In this document: positions 1 through 26,332 of the stretch, one piece after another
Numbering within the stretch: the stretch's first letter is position 1
How the letters are laid out: each line of letters begins with the position of its first letter
The notes under the pieces: generated by a model
What the model saw: only the letters and a program-made list of their open reading frames with translations
Databases searched by the model: none
What the model was told of the DNA's origin: nothing
Program-made: the position numbers and the translations under genes
DNA from: Lichenostomus cassidix
Lineage: Eukaryota; Chordata; Aves; Passeriformes; Meliphagidae
NCBI GenBank assembly: GCA_008360975.2
Contig: CM039183.1
Coordinates: forward strand, 47,173,850 to 47,237,849
Reading direction: 5' to 3'
DNA length: 64,000 nucleotides

Positions 1-12675
<12,675 letters not shown>

Positions 12676-15600
12676 TCATATAATCAATTGGACTGTGATA
12701 GGAAAGTGATAGCTTCCCCCCCCACCCCAAAATCAAGTAGCACAAAAAGAAAGAAGAGCAAAGGAGATCTGTCAAAGCGAACAAGCTCAGAGTTCAGTGC
12801 AGCAGCAAGATACCCATGTATCAGTAGGTCCTAACAGAACTGTGAACTGCAGGTTTCTTTCCTTAAATTGACTTAACCATGGATAGTAAAGGGGATATTA
12901 AACAAGGGATGGATAGGTAGAAAATGGGACAGATCAGTCAGTAAGAATGAAGATTTAATAACATTTCTATGGCAAAACCCACAATTGAGCTAGTTTAGGA
13001 AAACAGTCATAGGAAAGAGAAAAAAGGATTTAATTCCAAGCTGTCTGTATCACATGCAGTCCATGTTCACAAAAGTGAATGAAAGATGGATGCAAATTTA
13101 AAACATGCTGACCTGGTAACATTTTCAAAGTCACTTATATTAATTTGACCGAGCAGTGCTCACGACAGCTAAAATTTAGGTTTGATTTTGTCTCTCTTAG
13201 AGTAGGAGACTTTCTATCTGAAAGAACTTCATAAACAACTCTTTCCAAGACTGAAATATTTGAACGGTGTGGTCCAAACTATATACAAGCCATACAAAAA
13301 CTGATTCTCAAATTCATTTCTATTTATACCCTTAGCAAGCCAAAACAACAGTTTTACAAAACTCAAACTGCCTTCCGCTATGCAAACAGGTGAAACCCCA
13401 AGTTTTCTTTGAATATTTTATGCCTGACATGAGCACAGGCCTTATGATGAACATCCATCATGCAAGAGGAACAGATGGATTTAAAAAAACAGATATATTA
13501 ACAGTAACAAGAAACTGTTCCAAAAGAAAATCATTAATTTGATGTCATCCATATCCACAAGGTTTCCTTGATTTAATGAGAGAGTCAAATCAAATACGGT
13601 GATCAATTCTAGACCCAGACCGTCTCAAGCAAGGAGTGACTGAAGAGGTCCCTCTTCCCTATTTACAGCAACAGTTTGAAATAGCAAATTGCAAAGAGGA
13701 AGATTTCTGAATCAGCCTAAATTTCTTAAAAAAAAAGACAAACCAAAACTACTTCTCCTCAAAAGTATAGCCATCAGAAAGAAAATGTAGCAAGAGACAG
13801 TTCACACACTCTATATAAATCCAGTAGAAATAAGTGCATTTTGTCAGAGCCATGGAGCAGCTGCCACAGATCGACACTGTGCAGACACACTGTGACAGTC
13901 ATTGTCATACTAAGTTGCAGAAAAACCTGACAGGTCTAGTGTCAAACACAAAACTGACGTTCCTGAGCCCTTTGCACTGAACTGCCCTAGTTTCTCATAA
14001 ATTTGAAGCACAGCAGGATGGCCTCTTTTCTAGCCTGTGACTCAACATCATATTCAGCAATCAGGTCAATTCTCCTTTGTTTCTGCGAGCCAGACATACT
14101 CCAGAGCAGCAGTCCTGCATGGCCATGGGGAGGACAGAGGAAGATCTGTGCCTGGTGGAAACTCACCACCAAGAAGTCCACCCTGTAGGCTCAGCACTGC
14201 AGCCCCATCCCACAGCCCTGTACTTGGGTAGACACTGTTTCCTTGCCCTATGCTGAGAATGACACAGATGGAGGCATTTCTAAATATTTATAGGCCATGA
14301 CCTGCAGCCACCCTGGGCTTTACTCCAAAGCAGTACAGTTTGAGCCGTAATTCTTTGATGACTTTCCTCAGGTCCCAGACTGAGGCAGGACAATCTCATC
14401 ACTGACTTGCCATCAGCAAGCACATTATGCTTTGGAAGGATAAATTTCCCAGTTTCATGTGGAACTTCGTTGAACACAGACTCCTTTGAAACCAGGATTG
14501 TTCTTTAAGTCTTACCTTAATAGGCGCAGGAGACTATACTGAATCTTATTAGATGTTTAGGCAATGCATATTAAAAAAAATATATAGCAGGTTTCTTACC
14601 CAAATTTTAAGGTAGGATTTCGTCATACATTGGTACAACACTAATTCTGCTGTAGTCCAAGTTGATGATTTAAAGAAATACAAAATTAAATCCACTTGGA
14701 ATGATTTTTCTCAGCTTTACTTTTGATGAAATAACAATTATCTCAAACATAGTCAAACTCGTACTAGCAGTACTACAGCCTACTGAAACATATGCTAAGA
14801 GAAAGACTGGTGTCTATCAATTCAGTAAGTGTGACAGAGAGTCTGGAAGGAAAAAAGCTAATTAAGATCAATAACAACAAGGACACAAGATGGAATAGGC
14901 AAAAAACAAGGCAGAAAATCAATGGCTGAAAATGACAAAAATCTGATCCTTATATGAATGTAGCATAACAGCTCTCCAGTAACAGCACAAAGAAATCAGA
15001 TGTTGGACTGGAGTTTGCTCAGCTCACAAGAGCATTGAGTAAAGTAGGTTTCTGCAACACTCACAGACGAGACTTGGTGACCCGGGAGGTTCTCTTAAAA
15101 TCTGTTTGCCATGATCCCAGAGCAAGACAACATGCTGCACATCTTTCCCCTCCAGGGGAAAGGATGAGGGAGGAAAAGAACGTGTGACATATGTTACATA
15201 CATTGTTCAGTGCACTCAGCTACTGGGGTATGGACAATGTAAGGGTATGTATGGAATAGAAAACATCAATTAATTCTGTGCAACAGGCAAGAACACAGCC
15301 ATCTGAACCAGTTTGTTGGGTACATCCATTTCAATCCACACACAGACAACATCTGAGAGGGGAAACATGTAATGAAAGAAATCTCTTTGTGATTGTAGCC
15401 AGTGAAGAGTTACATCAGGGCTCCAGGCTAGGATCTTTCTTTCCTTTGAAAGAGCCATTTAATAAAAGACCTAATCTTATCTGGAACTGCCTTATGCTAC
15501 CAGGATCAGCTGTGAAAGGCAAACTAAAGTAATTATTATTGTGATTTTCTTTCTGATCTCTACCCAAAACTAGGTGAGCCAGTAACATACTTTGAGTCCC

Positions 15601-15889
15601 ACAATACCTTCTGATTTTTTAACTTTTTTGAGGTCTGTTCAACATGTATCCTATTCAAAAAACCAGATATTTTCCTTATATGCTTTAAGCAGAGTCCGTA
15701 CAGTTGTATAAAGGTAAATTCTAAACATATAATGGCTGCAATTTTACCAAGAGGATTTTCACAACACTTTTCTCTCACTGCCAAAACAAAGCTTTGCTTC
15801 ACCACTGCAAAAATTCTAGACAAGGCCATTTCTGAGAGGGATCTGTGTATCTAAAGATGCTGCTGAGAGTTACATTGTTCTCACACATT

Positions 15890-15924
15890 GCATAATTCCA
15901 TGCATATATAATGCATAATTCCAT
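15890..15924. repeat. Small tandem duplication, 23-base period
   Basis: GCATAATTCCAT occurs at 15890-15901 and again at 15913-15924, separated by a TGCATATATAA-like spacer: one and a half copies of a 23-base unit. Confidence 0.7.
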
Positions 15925-17806
15925 ATGTTAAATATCTTAACAAAAACATTAGGATACTGTAGTAAAAATCAAAGATATTATCTTGATCAACAGAAGACAT
16001 ACAAAAGAAGAAACTAACAAAAAATTCAGCCTCATAAATTGCTCCTTTGAGCCAACAAGCATTACATTTGTGCTATATTGAAACTTGCACTCTTTGCTTG
16101 TATTAACACTTCAGTAGTATGGGGAGCAGAACCCATGAGCTCCATCTAAAAGGTTTATATTCTCTTTTTTTATTACAGCTGTTTGTTAAACTTGACCCCA
16201 TTCTCTTTATCAAGAGAACCATTTGTTTTTCATTTATGAAATGGAGCAGAAACGGTTCAGCCATGAGGTGTTTATGAGAATCCTGGAGATTGTTTTCTTA
16301 AGGGATGTGTAGAATTTCTGTGTGTGTCTTCCCAAGCCACATAACAGTGTGTTGTGTTTTCAAGGAGCTTACAAACAAAACAATGTGTTCCTCATAATCT
16401 CTATTTTTGAATAAAATCACCCATCTATTTATTTGTGCAATAGCATAAGGAAATATGAATCATTCATATTTGTGCTAAACAGAACATTTCCTTGAAATAT
16501 AGGCTAATCAGTGTTTAAAAAAAAACCTTAAAGACCATAATGCCAAAGAGGAAGACTGAGACTGCTCTTTCTTGCTCTGCTTTCAGTGTCAATTGGAAAT
16601 ACCAACTACATTGTTAAGACCCATTTAGAGAAAAACCTACAGAGACAACAAAACCCACAGTGGAGAACTCTGCCTGGAAGAATGCTCCACTGCACTGAAA
16701 AGGACAACATTTATGGAGCAAGAGTTACTTCATGTACCCGGGCCATGAGTAATCTCTTCAGGTCAGGTCACCTATTGCTCACCATTAGGGGTTTATGTGC
16801 TGCATTTATTCCTCTAAACCATGGGAACCACAACCTGGATCAAAAGTAAACACACAAAAAACCCCATATACTCTGCAAGCACACAGCAAAGGTAATGCCT
16901 CAAATACAATAACCACAAAATCCAGTTTCTCCACAGGGTACTACAGAGGCAAGTCATATTGCAAGTTCTCCTTTTCAAATAACAAGTGAGAACATATTTT
17001 TTGTCCTCTTCTTTCCTCTCTCAACATTATGATCTCTTACTGCACCTCTCCCAAGCCTGTAAATACATTGCTGGAGGTATGAAGTCTGTTTCCGTGTTCA
17101 GTATTGATTCACTGCAAGACATCTCTTTAATTCAGCTAATTAGCTGCTTTTTGGCAGACAAAATAAGATGAGAACAAGAGGACTGCATGACATAACAACA
17201 AGGAATAACTACTCAAAATCTTCACTGCTGTGAAGACTAATTATTTGGGAAGAGCAGAGCAAGGACATAATCTGATTATCAAGTTAGTTCCTGACATATT
17301 GCAATAAATAATTTGCAAAAACTAATGATAACATTAAATAAGACAGTAACTGTACAGTTGTCAAATACAAGTCTGAAAAGACTGCAAAGTTTTGGACCAC
17401 TGAGCAGAGAATAAAAGGCAAAAAGAGCATCAGTCTTCTGTCATAATATGGTATTCTTCCCTATGCCACAGGAGCATCTTTAAATAGGGTCAGTAAACAA
17501 AGAAAAAAGAGTTTCATAATTTTAATGTATTTCTTATTAATTTAATAACTATATTAAATAATCGCATGTGTACTGTTCATTACAAACTAAAAAAGTTCAA
17601 CCATCAGATTTAGACTAGTATGTTAATAGCAAGTTGGGAGCACATACATAATCAGTAATGTATCTGAAATGACACTGAATGAAGCCATCACTTTATAAGC
17701 TGTAGTAATTCAACCACTCACATCTATTTGTCAACATCTTTGATTGGGAGAGTTAAAAATAAAGGCCAAAGTCCATATTTATTACTTGAATATAGCAGAC
17801 GAACAC

Positions 17807-17821
17807 AAAAAAAAAAAAAAA
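17807..17821. repeat. Poly(A) run of about 15
   Basis: Uninterrupted A run in the intron. No retrogene or LINE body was recognised immediately 5' of it, so it is listed as simple sequence. Similar runs are at 10009-10023 and 39603-39615; T-rich DNA is at 20036-20070. Confidence 0.8.
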
Positions 17822-19798
17822 GTATAAATGGATCTGCCAGCGTATGTTATTTTGGTCTATCCTAAGTATAAATGCCACGTTCATAGAAAGCAGCCCTGCT
17901 GGCACACAGCTTCCAGGGCCAGCAAACTGACACCATGCAGCCAGACTTCTTTTTCACTGGGAAAAGGGCAAGGATCCAACACTTCCATGTTTTCCCAGAA
18001 TATCTTTATCAAGGCTATTGCACTGATGTCAGGAAGGGCTATATTTTACCAGTTATCAGATATTCCTAATAGGATTTGTTTTTTCCTTTTCAGTGAACTC
18101 TCTACACTTAATGTTGACTGCTGCTTAAAGCCTCTTACCACAAAATTTCTTTCCAGAGTTCAGATAGAAAATTATGTATTATCTCACCTCAGTTGTTTTT
18201 GAGGGACACCTTCAAAGCAGGTGAGTTAGGCTATGAGATGACAAACCCTAAAATAGTGGCCACTTTACAATAAGCAGAATTCTGTGTGGACATGGGCTCC
18301 AATTCTGTTATGAGTCAGGACAAAACAGCAGAAAAATATCCAAATTACAAACTTCCCTAGACTTAAAATCCCAGTCAAACTGCAAAGCTTAAAAGGAAAA
18401 CCTCTACCACTCATTTCATTCTAAGTGGTTTGCAGAGGAAGGAGCAACCCAAAAACTGCTTTAAAAAGAATGCTGAAGAGGCTGTTTCAATTTCTCCAAG
18501 TACAGTGGCTTTAAAGAAGAGATAAACATGTCCTGCAAACATTGGCCCCTAAGGACAGTTTAATACAGGTTGAACATCACTGACACTAGAGGTTTTCCTG
18601 AAGATCTGATGGATTGGTCACTGCTTCATGTTGCTTACCCATCTCCTCAGTTCTAAAGTTGCTTTTAGCCTGCTACCAGCCATAGGTATCAAAAACTTAT
18701 CATCATCACCTTGCCTTCCACACCAACCCATGGCTCTCTAGAAGTCAGCCTTTCCCTCACATTTCCCTAGTTGTTTTTCCCTGACATTATCAAAAGGGCA
18801 TTGTATTGGATGGAGGCCTCACCATCCTTTAGCTATGGAGAAGAAAACTCTTTATTAGAAATTGAAACTGCACTGTAAACATTCCATCTTCACTTAAGCT
18901 TTGCAAAGTTTTCTGGATTCATCAGAGATTTCCAAGCAACTGCACTCTAGCCTTACAAAGGCCAGAGGATATGTTAAATGAATGAACTGAGTCATCTTTG
19001 GTACAGTACAGATCTCAGCCATCTGTGCTTGCAGCCTGTTTTCTTCAGGCCCTTCTAGAAATGCAGAAAGTGAGCTGCTAAAGCCAGACTAGTCTTTTTT
19101 TCATTTTTTTTCTTAAGCAAAATGGAGTACAAGGGTAAAAATAAAAAAAAAGAAGCCGAAACGGTGAATTAGATTATTATTACAGCCTTTAAACAATACA
19201 CTATGCCTAACATAATTAGAGAAATGAGATTATATTTCAAATGAGAAAACTCACACAGCTTTATTAAATGCTAGGTTACCTTTTGTCATTAATTACAAAG
19301 TATGCACATGTTGTCAACAGCTCACCATAGTGATGTGTTACCTTAGTGAAGAAGACACAGAAAAAGGTAAAACTCTGACACTCAGTAAAGTGGTTGTATT
19401 TAAGCCTTCATCCTGAAAGCAGCAGGTGCAATATCTTGAACCACTGATTGATATTCTTGTCAGAAATACAGCCACAGGTGAAGTCAGTCTGAAGTAATAA
19501 GACTACTAGAGCTAAATGACACTTCCCTAATAAGGCAAATGCCAAAATGTGATATCACGCCATTTTTTCCCCTAAGTGTATTCAAAGCATACACTCAGTG
19601 ATTGATTATTATGTATCTAATGAGGAGTTTGAGAGGTTTATATTCTAATGAAACTATTTCAGCTCCAAACCTAGCTGACACACAGTACTTGTAATAAATT
19701 TTCTTGCTGAATTTCATCTTTCTGTTCATGACTTATCAGCAAGGAGCTTCCAGTTTTCTTCAGAAAATATTAAAATTAATCTAGTAATGCCTAACATT

Positions 19799-19835
19799 AA
19801 CTGTTGGTTGGTTGGTTGGTTCTCTTGGTTGGCAT
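19799..19835. repeat. Short (TTGG)n tetranucleotide repeat
   Basis: Five consecutive GGTT units (about 19803-19821) and an interrupted sixth near 19830, in otherwise AT-rich intron. Microsatellite. Confidence 0.7.
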
Positions 19836-21179
19836 TGCTTGAAAAAGGTCTCACATATTTTTTTATGTTTCTTGATGAGTCTGGGGAAAGTAAATGTAAG
19901 AATAAAACTTCAACTCCTATAATAATCTATTTTTGGTTTAGGCTTGCTGTGAATATTATAGTTAGTAAAATCATTTACCAAAACAGTTATAGCAAGGATA
20001 CCCAGAAGTGACACCAAAGTCAGAGAACAATATTTCTTTCTTTTTTTTTCTTTTTCCTTTTTTTTTTTTAATATGAGCAGACATTTCAAGAAGAAGGAAA
20101 GACTATACCCTCAGTTCTGCTCATACTTTGGCAGTTTTGCAATTAGGTTAGCTCACATTCAAGCACAAGATTTAAAACCTTGAGAAAAGAAAATCATGCA
20201 TACAAGTACCCCACTGGGAGGGTTTGAACATAATGGAATTATTGAAAACTGAAAAACATATTTTTACTGGTTATCTGGTTTCTGAACCTGAGGACATACA
20301 ACAATCAGTTTCTGACCTTTCCCTATAATTTTTGTGAGTTAAAGATGGCTATTTTATTTTAGTGACTCAAGATACTCACAAATTATATGTTTTCATGGGC
20401 CGACACTTGGATGGCCAAACCTCATGAAATGCTCTGTAAAGAGTCAGCAATACTATGACCACTTCCCAATAACCTGCATTGTCAATGGCTTCAGGAGGTA
20501 TCTGGAAAGTATGTGAGTTATATTGCATATGAAATAACATCTCAGTAATAAATCTTAGTCTTTTGTCTAAAAAACTATACCTAATCCTGTCTTATCCATC
20601 GTAAGAGAATGTGTTCATCTAATTTGAACAAATCCTGCAGTTTTTTGAAAATCAGAAGATAAACTTTTTGATGTATGCTTTATCAAATCCCTGAATACTG
20701 CATACTTATTATTCAGAAGAATATTATAACATTTTAGAAGTAAATGCAGTTTAATTTAAATATGTTTAAGAAAAACAGTGACTGCTTTGCTTTACATGTC
20801 CATTAAAGGTTTTGATGAAAGTTAATATAATTTCCTAACATTATCTGAAATAAATTCAAAACAAAAACCAAATTCAAATCCTACTTTTGAAAGGTTCTCT
20901 CAGTAATAAAGTTGAAGGGAGATATGCATACTAGCATTTCCAATTGAGATCATAACTGCAAGGATTAACACAATATGAATGTTTGAGTTGCACAATGTTA
21001 ACTGTCATGTCTGCTGCTGAATGGTGAAACATTTGAATTGCCTTTTCCCAAAGACTGCTGTAGTATCTGCATAGGAAAAGGTGGCTTAATGTTGAGAATC
21101 CAAGAAGAGCTAGTACAGGAAATTAATGTAAAAGCTGAATTACCACAAGTAAAGAACAAATTGGTAGTTTACTTTACAT

Positions 21180-22200
21180 AGCTCCCACAGAGGAGCAGGC
21201 TTGAGAGCTACAAAAAAAAAAGGCTAAATGCAAGTAGGAGAAAGTGCTAAGCCTTCCTGCAGCATTGCTGATGAGGTTCTTAAAGCACAGTGCATGCTTG
21301 AGGAGATGGAGCAGTGCTGCCACATGGGCCTGTAAGATTGCTTGTTGGAGGGAAAAACAGAAGGAACCTTTGCCAGGTGAAGAAATGGGAAAAAAGACAA
21401 TTCGTGGAGAAAGATGAAAATACTGCAGTTTTTACCAAGCGTTGCAGGCTTTGAAGTTTTGCCTCCTCCACAGCCCTGTGGCTTACAGATAGCTCCTGAG
21501 AAATGGTTTCTGGGTACTCATGAGCTGTGCGGGCATCCAGAAGGTCCCAGCAGCCTTCTGTTCCCAGCTCAAAACAATCTGAACCCAAGCATGTCATTCC
21601 ATCATGGACTCAGCTGCTCTGCCCTCACACAAATGTTCTGGAAAGACGTGCTGAAGGCAAAGGCGCTGAGGCCTCTTCCAAAGGCCCACAGAACAGCTGC
21701 AGGCCCTGTGTGTGCCAGGGCAGCCAGACAGGCCCTGCTTGCTCCCACCGCCTCATCTTTGCCCACATTGCGCCTCTGAATGCCAAAGCCCTCAGAGAAA
21801 CTGAGCACCCAGGCTCTCCAGGAACATTGTTAAATACTGCCAAAGCAGGCTGTGAGGTGACAGTGTGTGAGGCAGATTTCGGTGGCTTGATGGCCCCAAC
21901 TTTGGCACTTCACTGATGGTGAAGCAGCAAAGATTTTGGCCTTGACAGTGGGCAAAGTGCAGCATCGACATGGCTGGCTCTGATCTCACAGCTCAGAGCC
22001 AGGAAAACACATCTGCTGCTGTGCAGATGTGCTCTTCTTGGCAAAAACATTTTGGGGGAGTCCTCAGGCAGCCTGTGTGGTTGCTGCAGCACTGGGAAAC
22101 AGCACAGCCCCCATGTGCTGGGAGTTTTGATGAAGGTATTCATCAAGGAGCCATTTTCAGTGTGTCCAATGTTTCTGCCCTGACTGAATCAACAAACAAT
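21180..22200. other. GC-rich block of about 1 kb in AT-rich intron, origin unknown
   Basis: Composition changes abruptly near 21.2 kb and back near 22.2 kb. Overlapping open frames of 65-129 codons occur on both strands (for example 21414-21779 and 21527-21916 plus), none resembling a known protein, as expected where AT-rich stops are scarce. I could not find TG...CA termini with a target duplication or CR1 sequence. It may be an old transposable element, a lncRNA exon or a conserved regulatory block. Confidence 0.4.
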
Positions 22201-22689
22201 TGACATAGATGCCTCTTGATCTTATGACAACGTGTGTAGTAGGCCTGATCTGCACACTGAAATATTCCATATATTTCTCTCCAGCAACAAATCTATTTCT
22301 GACCAAGAGGAATACAGCAGTTCAACAGATGTACTTCTACCACTGGAAGTGTCAGAAAATCCATCCCTAAAGCTCTGACTGGGAACCATGGGGGTTTATT
22401 AGAGACTTAAAAATCATAATTGATTTAAACACTATTAAGATCACAGAAGGGCTTTAGGCAAACTGTATTAAGAAGCTGCTACCATCAAAGTCCACCCACT
22501 TAACATCACCGTCACCAGCACACCACCCCATATATGCCTCCTGGATTTTGGGAATCTGGACTGTGAGTTCAGTCACCTGATGGGAACTTGAGACAAAATA
22601 AGGGTGGCACTATTGTTCAATTATCTCAGGTCTAAGGAGAAGTAAACAAGGCTGAAGGAGAAGAATGTATCCACAAGGAAGGCCAAGCT

Positions 22690-22990
22690 AAAAATCAGCT
22701 GTGACTGGGTTTGGGGCAGAGAGGCTATAATCCACAAACTCATTTGCTGAAGCCAGGTTTGCTCTTGCTCCCCACCAACTGATGAGGATTAGGAGAGTTT
22801 TTGTGCATATTATGGCAAAACCTCTGGTACAGAGGTGTTGGACACCCATAACCAGAGGCTGCCAGCCAGATAAGGAGCAGACCCTGCAGAGAATCCTCTC
22901 TCACACAAACTGGCTCAGTCAATAAACTCGCCCAACCGCTGGGAATGTCACATTCACACAGGATAATCATGTTAGAGGCAGCTGTCATGT
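22690..22990 (+). other. Possible LTR-like fragment
   Basis: A moderately GC-rich stretch beginning TGTGACTGGG near 22700 and carrying AATAAACTCGCCC (AATAAA at 22921-22926) resembles the R/U5 part of a retroviral LTR, with possible end TTCACA near 22956. Flanks show no convincing duplication, so this is only a suggestion. Confidence 0.2.
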
Positions 22991-23242
22991 CTTAAAAAAG
23001 GTCATAAAGTGACAAAGACACTCAAAGTGCCCCACAGACTCATTTGTAAGTGTTGCAACAGATCCAGAGTGTGTTGCGAACAACAGCATAAAACTCCCCA
23101 GCGTAGGGGGTGCTTAGCACGTTCCCACAAATACCTGAACATACTTTAATCCATTGAACTCTATGTTTTGTGGGACCCCCACCACCAAGAAGACCAGAAG
23201 AAGAGGACAAATGGTACACTGCTGAATCCACAACAGTGGTGA

Positions 23243-23331
23243 ATATCTTTCTCCTTCATCTCCCCATCACTTTTTTTCTCTCTCCCCCATGTTCCTTTTC
23301 CTTTTCCTATTTCTTTCTCTCTCTCTCTAGT
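23243..23331. repeat. Polypyrimidine (CT-rich) tract
   Basis: About 90 bases almost entirely C and T on the plus strand, ending in (TC)n then TAG; the GRM1 sense strand therefore reads GA-rich. This is simple-sequence DNA. Resemblance to a plus-strand acceptor is noted but no open exon follows. Confidence 0.8.
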
Positions 23332-26259
23332 CCAAAACCACAAGACGCTACAAATTTCATTTTGGCATTGTATAACCTGACATCACTAACATGCCTCTGG
23401 TATGAAATAACATAATGTTCTGTGACAAGATGTAAGCAACAATGAGTGAGAAGATACTGAATCTTTCAGATGCATAGAATGTTTTTGGGTCAAATATCAT
23501 TGGCTTCTTGCATCTAATCCAAATATAAATGAGTGAATTGGTGCTGATACCAAAACACATGTGAGATCAAAAAATGAGCAACTTTCCAGTTTCTATTTTA
23601 TTGGACACTTTATAATTCCTTTATTTGTCTCTTTCTTTTGGGTTTTTTTTCCTCAGGAAAAAAAAAAACCTCACTTTCTCCTTTAATTAATGTAATTACC
23701 ATTAAGCTGCAGAAACACAAATTGATATTAAGCAGAGCTGTTAAGTTGCCCAAGTGTTAAAAGAGAAGAAAACCAAAAAACCAGAGAGGGTCTTTAGGAC
23801 AACAAGCTCATAAAAGGGTAATAAAATGTTAAATAGATGGAGAGAAGAAATGGGTCTTCTTAGAGAAAAAAATCAACAGTGCAAAGGCCACTGCAAATTC
23901 TGTATACCACAGATGTTTCACAGAAGCTCTTTCTGTCTCCAAAAAAGCATTACTGCCACTTAAAAGAAGACCTGTTAGTCTTTTACAGAAGTCTCACATA
24001 ATCTCCTCTCCTCCGTAATATTTGTTAGATTTGATGATTGTTAGTACAGAACCAAGATTTCATTAAAATAGCATAGAAAATCCTGATACCTCCCCTGTTG
24101 TTGTAGAAAGAAAATAATGATTCTTCTTAAGATGTAGCTAAGAGATATGCAAGTCACATACTACTTTGGATGGCACTGATATGTCCCTTTTAATAATTGT
24201 AGATGTTTTCTTTCTTTTTCATGCAATTGAATAGTTTGTTTGTATGGTTTGCATGCACTTGTATTTTGAGAAGCTGATCATGATACAGTGATCTTACAGG
24301 ACACCTTTAATTAAATGAGGTTTGCCTCAAATAGGTTAACTATTTTGAAGAGCGTTCCTGTTAGACTCAATCATTAAATTGGATTAAAAGAGTGATGTTT
24401 CTGTATGTAACTGTATACAGAAACAAACCCACAGCTGCTTGGAATAGGGAATTTTGGGGCATCTGTTTGTCTGCACCACATGAGCTCAGAGATGCTTGAG
24501 GACTGGGCAGATCCCACTTATATGACAGAATTCCCCTAGATGGTGCAGAATGCATTAAGCTGTCTCCTCATCAGCAGTATTTCTCTATTTCTAAAATGCA
24601 ATTTTTCAAAATCCATATGTTCAAAAAACAGTGAACAGTGTTTTTGTTTAAAATGTGATCTGAATGCAATTTTTCTCTATCTCCTTTGAGACAGTTTGAG
24701 CCTCAGAAGATAATATTGAAATTAGCTACTGTTCATTTCCTTTGGTGTCAACAGGATCCAGCCCAAGACTTCCTGATTGCACAGAAAAAATATCCATAAG
24801 GGAGGGAGAGAGAAAAGACTGGTAGTGATAAATAAAACCATACACAAATTGCTGTCACAGATTTCAGCCTATTTCCTTCATGGATTAAATTTAAATCCCT
24901 CTAGGATGCTTACCCAGAGGAATAACGAGATAAGAAACTCCCTCATGTATACAACATGCACCAATTCCACGAGCAATGCAAAGCAACTAATTCCAAACAG
25001 TTGCTCTCCCATATGGACAGAGAGCGGAAGATGCCCACCACAGACTGTCTGGACTGACTATTTGGGTAATGCAATATCCTCTCTCCCACTGTCACTGCAG
25101 CCCCTTCCCGGGGGTGGGGCTGAGGAGAGGGTGTGAATGTGTTTCTGATGTGTCTGGGAGGGTGAGCACAAATGCAGAAGGCTGCTCTTGAAATATCAGC
25201 CTGATGACAGGAATTACTGGCACAACCATGAGCAAGCTCTTTCCTGTAAAATCACTGGCAACAGTGAACCTCAAAATTATGGACAGAATTTGTATTAACT
25301 TAAACTATATTTGTTAGACTTTTCTGTAGTCCTCCCTCCTACATAACAACAACTAAGTTTTGTATTTTATGTGTATGAAATTTTGTGTCTAAGATTAGCT
25401 TTATCCTCAAAAATATATCTCACATTTCTACAGTATTTCCAAATGAACTACAATCTTATCATATACATCTGCCCAGGTTTTAATATAATCAGAAAAGCAC
25501 ATGGTTATGCATATTAACATACTATGAGAAGGAGATACATTAGGCAGACCTCAGTTTTCAGCTTTGATAACTTGGCTATTTATAAGGTCTTGGAAAGCAT
25601 GTTAAACAATAGAGTGAGGACAAAAGCCTGCTGTTTTGACAATACAGATTTCACTGGCTGAATCTGGGGTTACATGCATATATAAGTGAAAAACAGAACA
25701 GGGAGTTGTTGGCTTATATTTCCAACAATTTTAAAAATGCTGTTGCAACTCGATGCAGAGGACAGCCAAGGAATGAAGGTTGTGTGAGTTTGGAGATTTT
25801 AATAAATATCAGAAACACTTGTCTTCCCACTTTTGCTTTTCTTGGTTCCAGCATTCCTCTATATATTCCTTGTGTGCCTGATGTCTGTACAAATGCAAAG
25901 GGACTGTATTTCCAGGATACAGCAGTACAGCAGGGATGTGTTTAAAAGCACAAAGGCATAGTTGACAAAGCCCACTCATAGGCTTTTGGGAACCTAAGAG
26001 ATAAACCAATTATCTTTTGAGATTAATTAAAAGAACCCTCAATGTACAGAGTGGAAAAATCTAAGAGCAATATAAGAAAACCACATAAATTGTTACTGAC
26101 CTCTGGAGAACCATCAAATAGATCTTATTTGTGAGTGAAAGAGCCAAGGCAGGATTACCAAAGAATCAGAAAAGACAAATGGCCCTGCAAAAAGCTTTTT
26201 AACTCTGCTAAAGGTCAGCTGAAGTGAAAGATGTATCACTGTATTCATTTTTCTGACCC

Positions 26260-26332
26260 CTGTATGGCCCATTCACTTAAGAGTTGGACTCAGTCCTTGT
26301 GGGTGCCTTCCAGTTCAGAATATTCTGTGAAA
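26260..26332 (+). mobile_element. Short CR1 LINE 3' tail fragment
   Basis: AGTTGGACTCAGTCCTTGTG, GGTGCCTTCCAGTTCAGAAT and a final ATATTCTGTG match the last 60-70 bases of bird CR1 elements. It is severely 5'-truncated. Confidence 0.75.

Noticed and set aside
17828..18202. 124-codon ATG frame just after a poly(A) run
   Set aside because: No recognisable domain and no splice context. The A run precedes rather than follows the frame, so it is not a retrogene tail on that strand.
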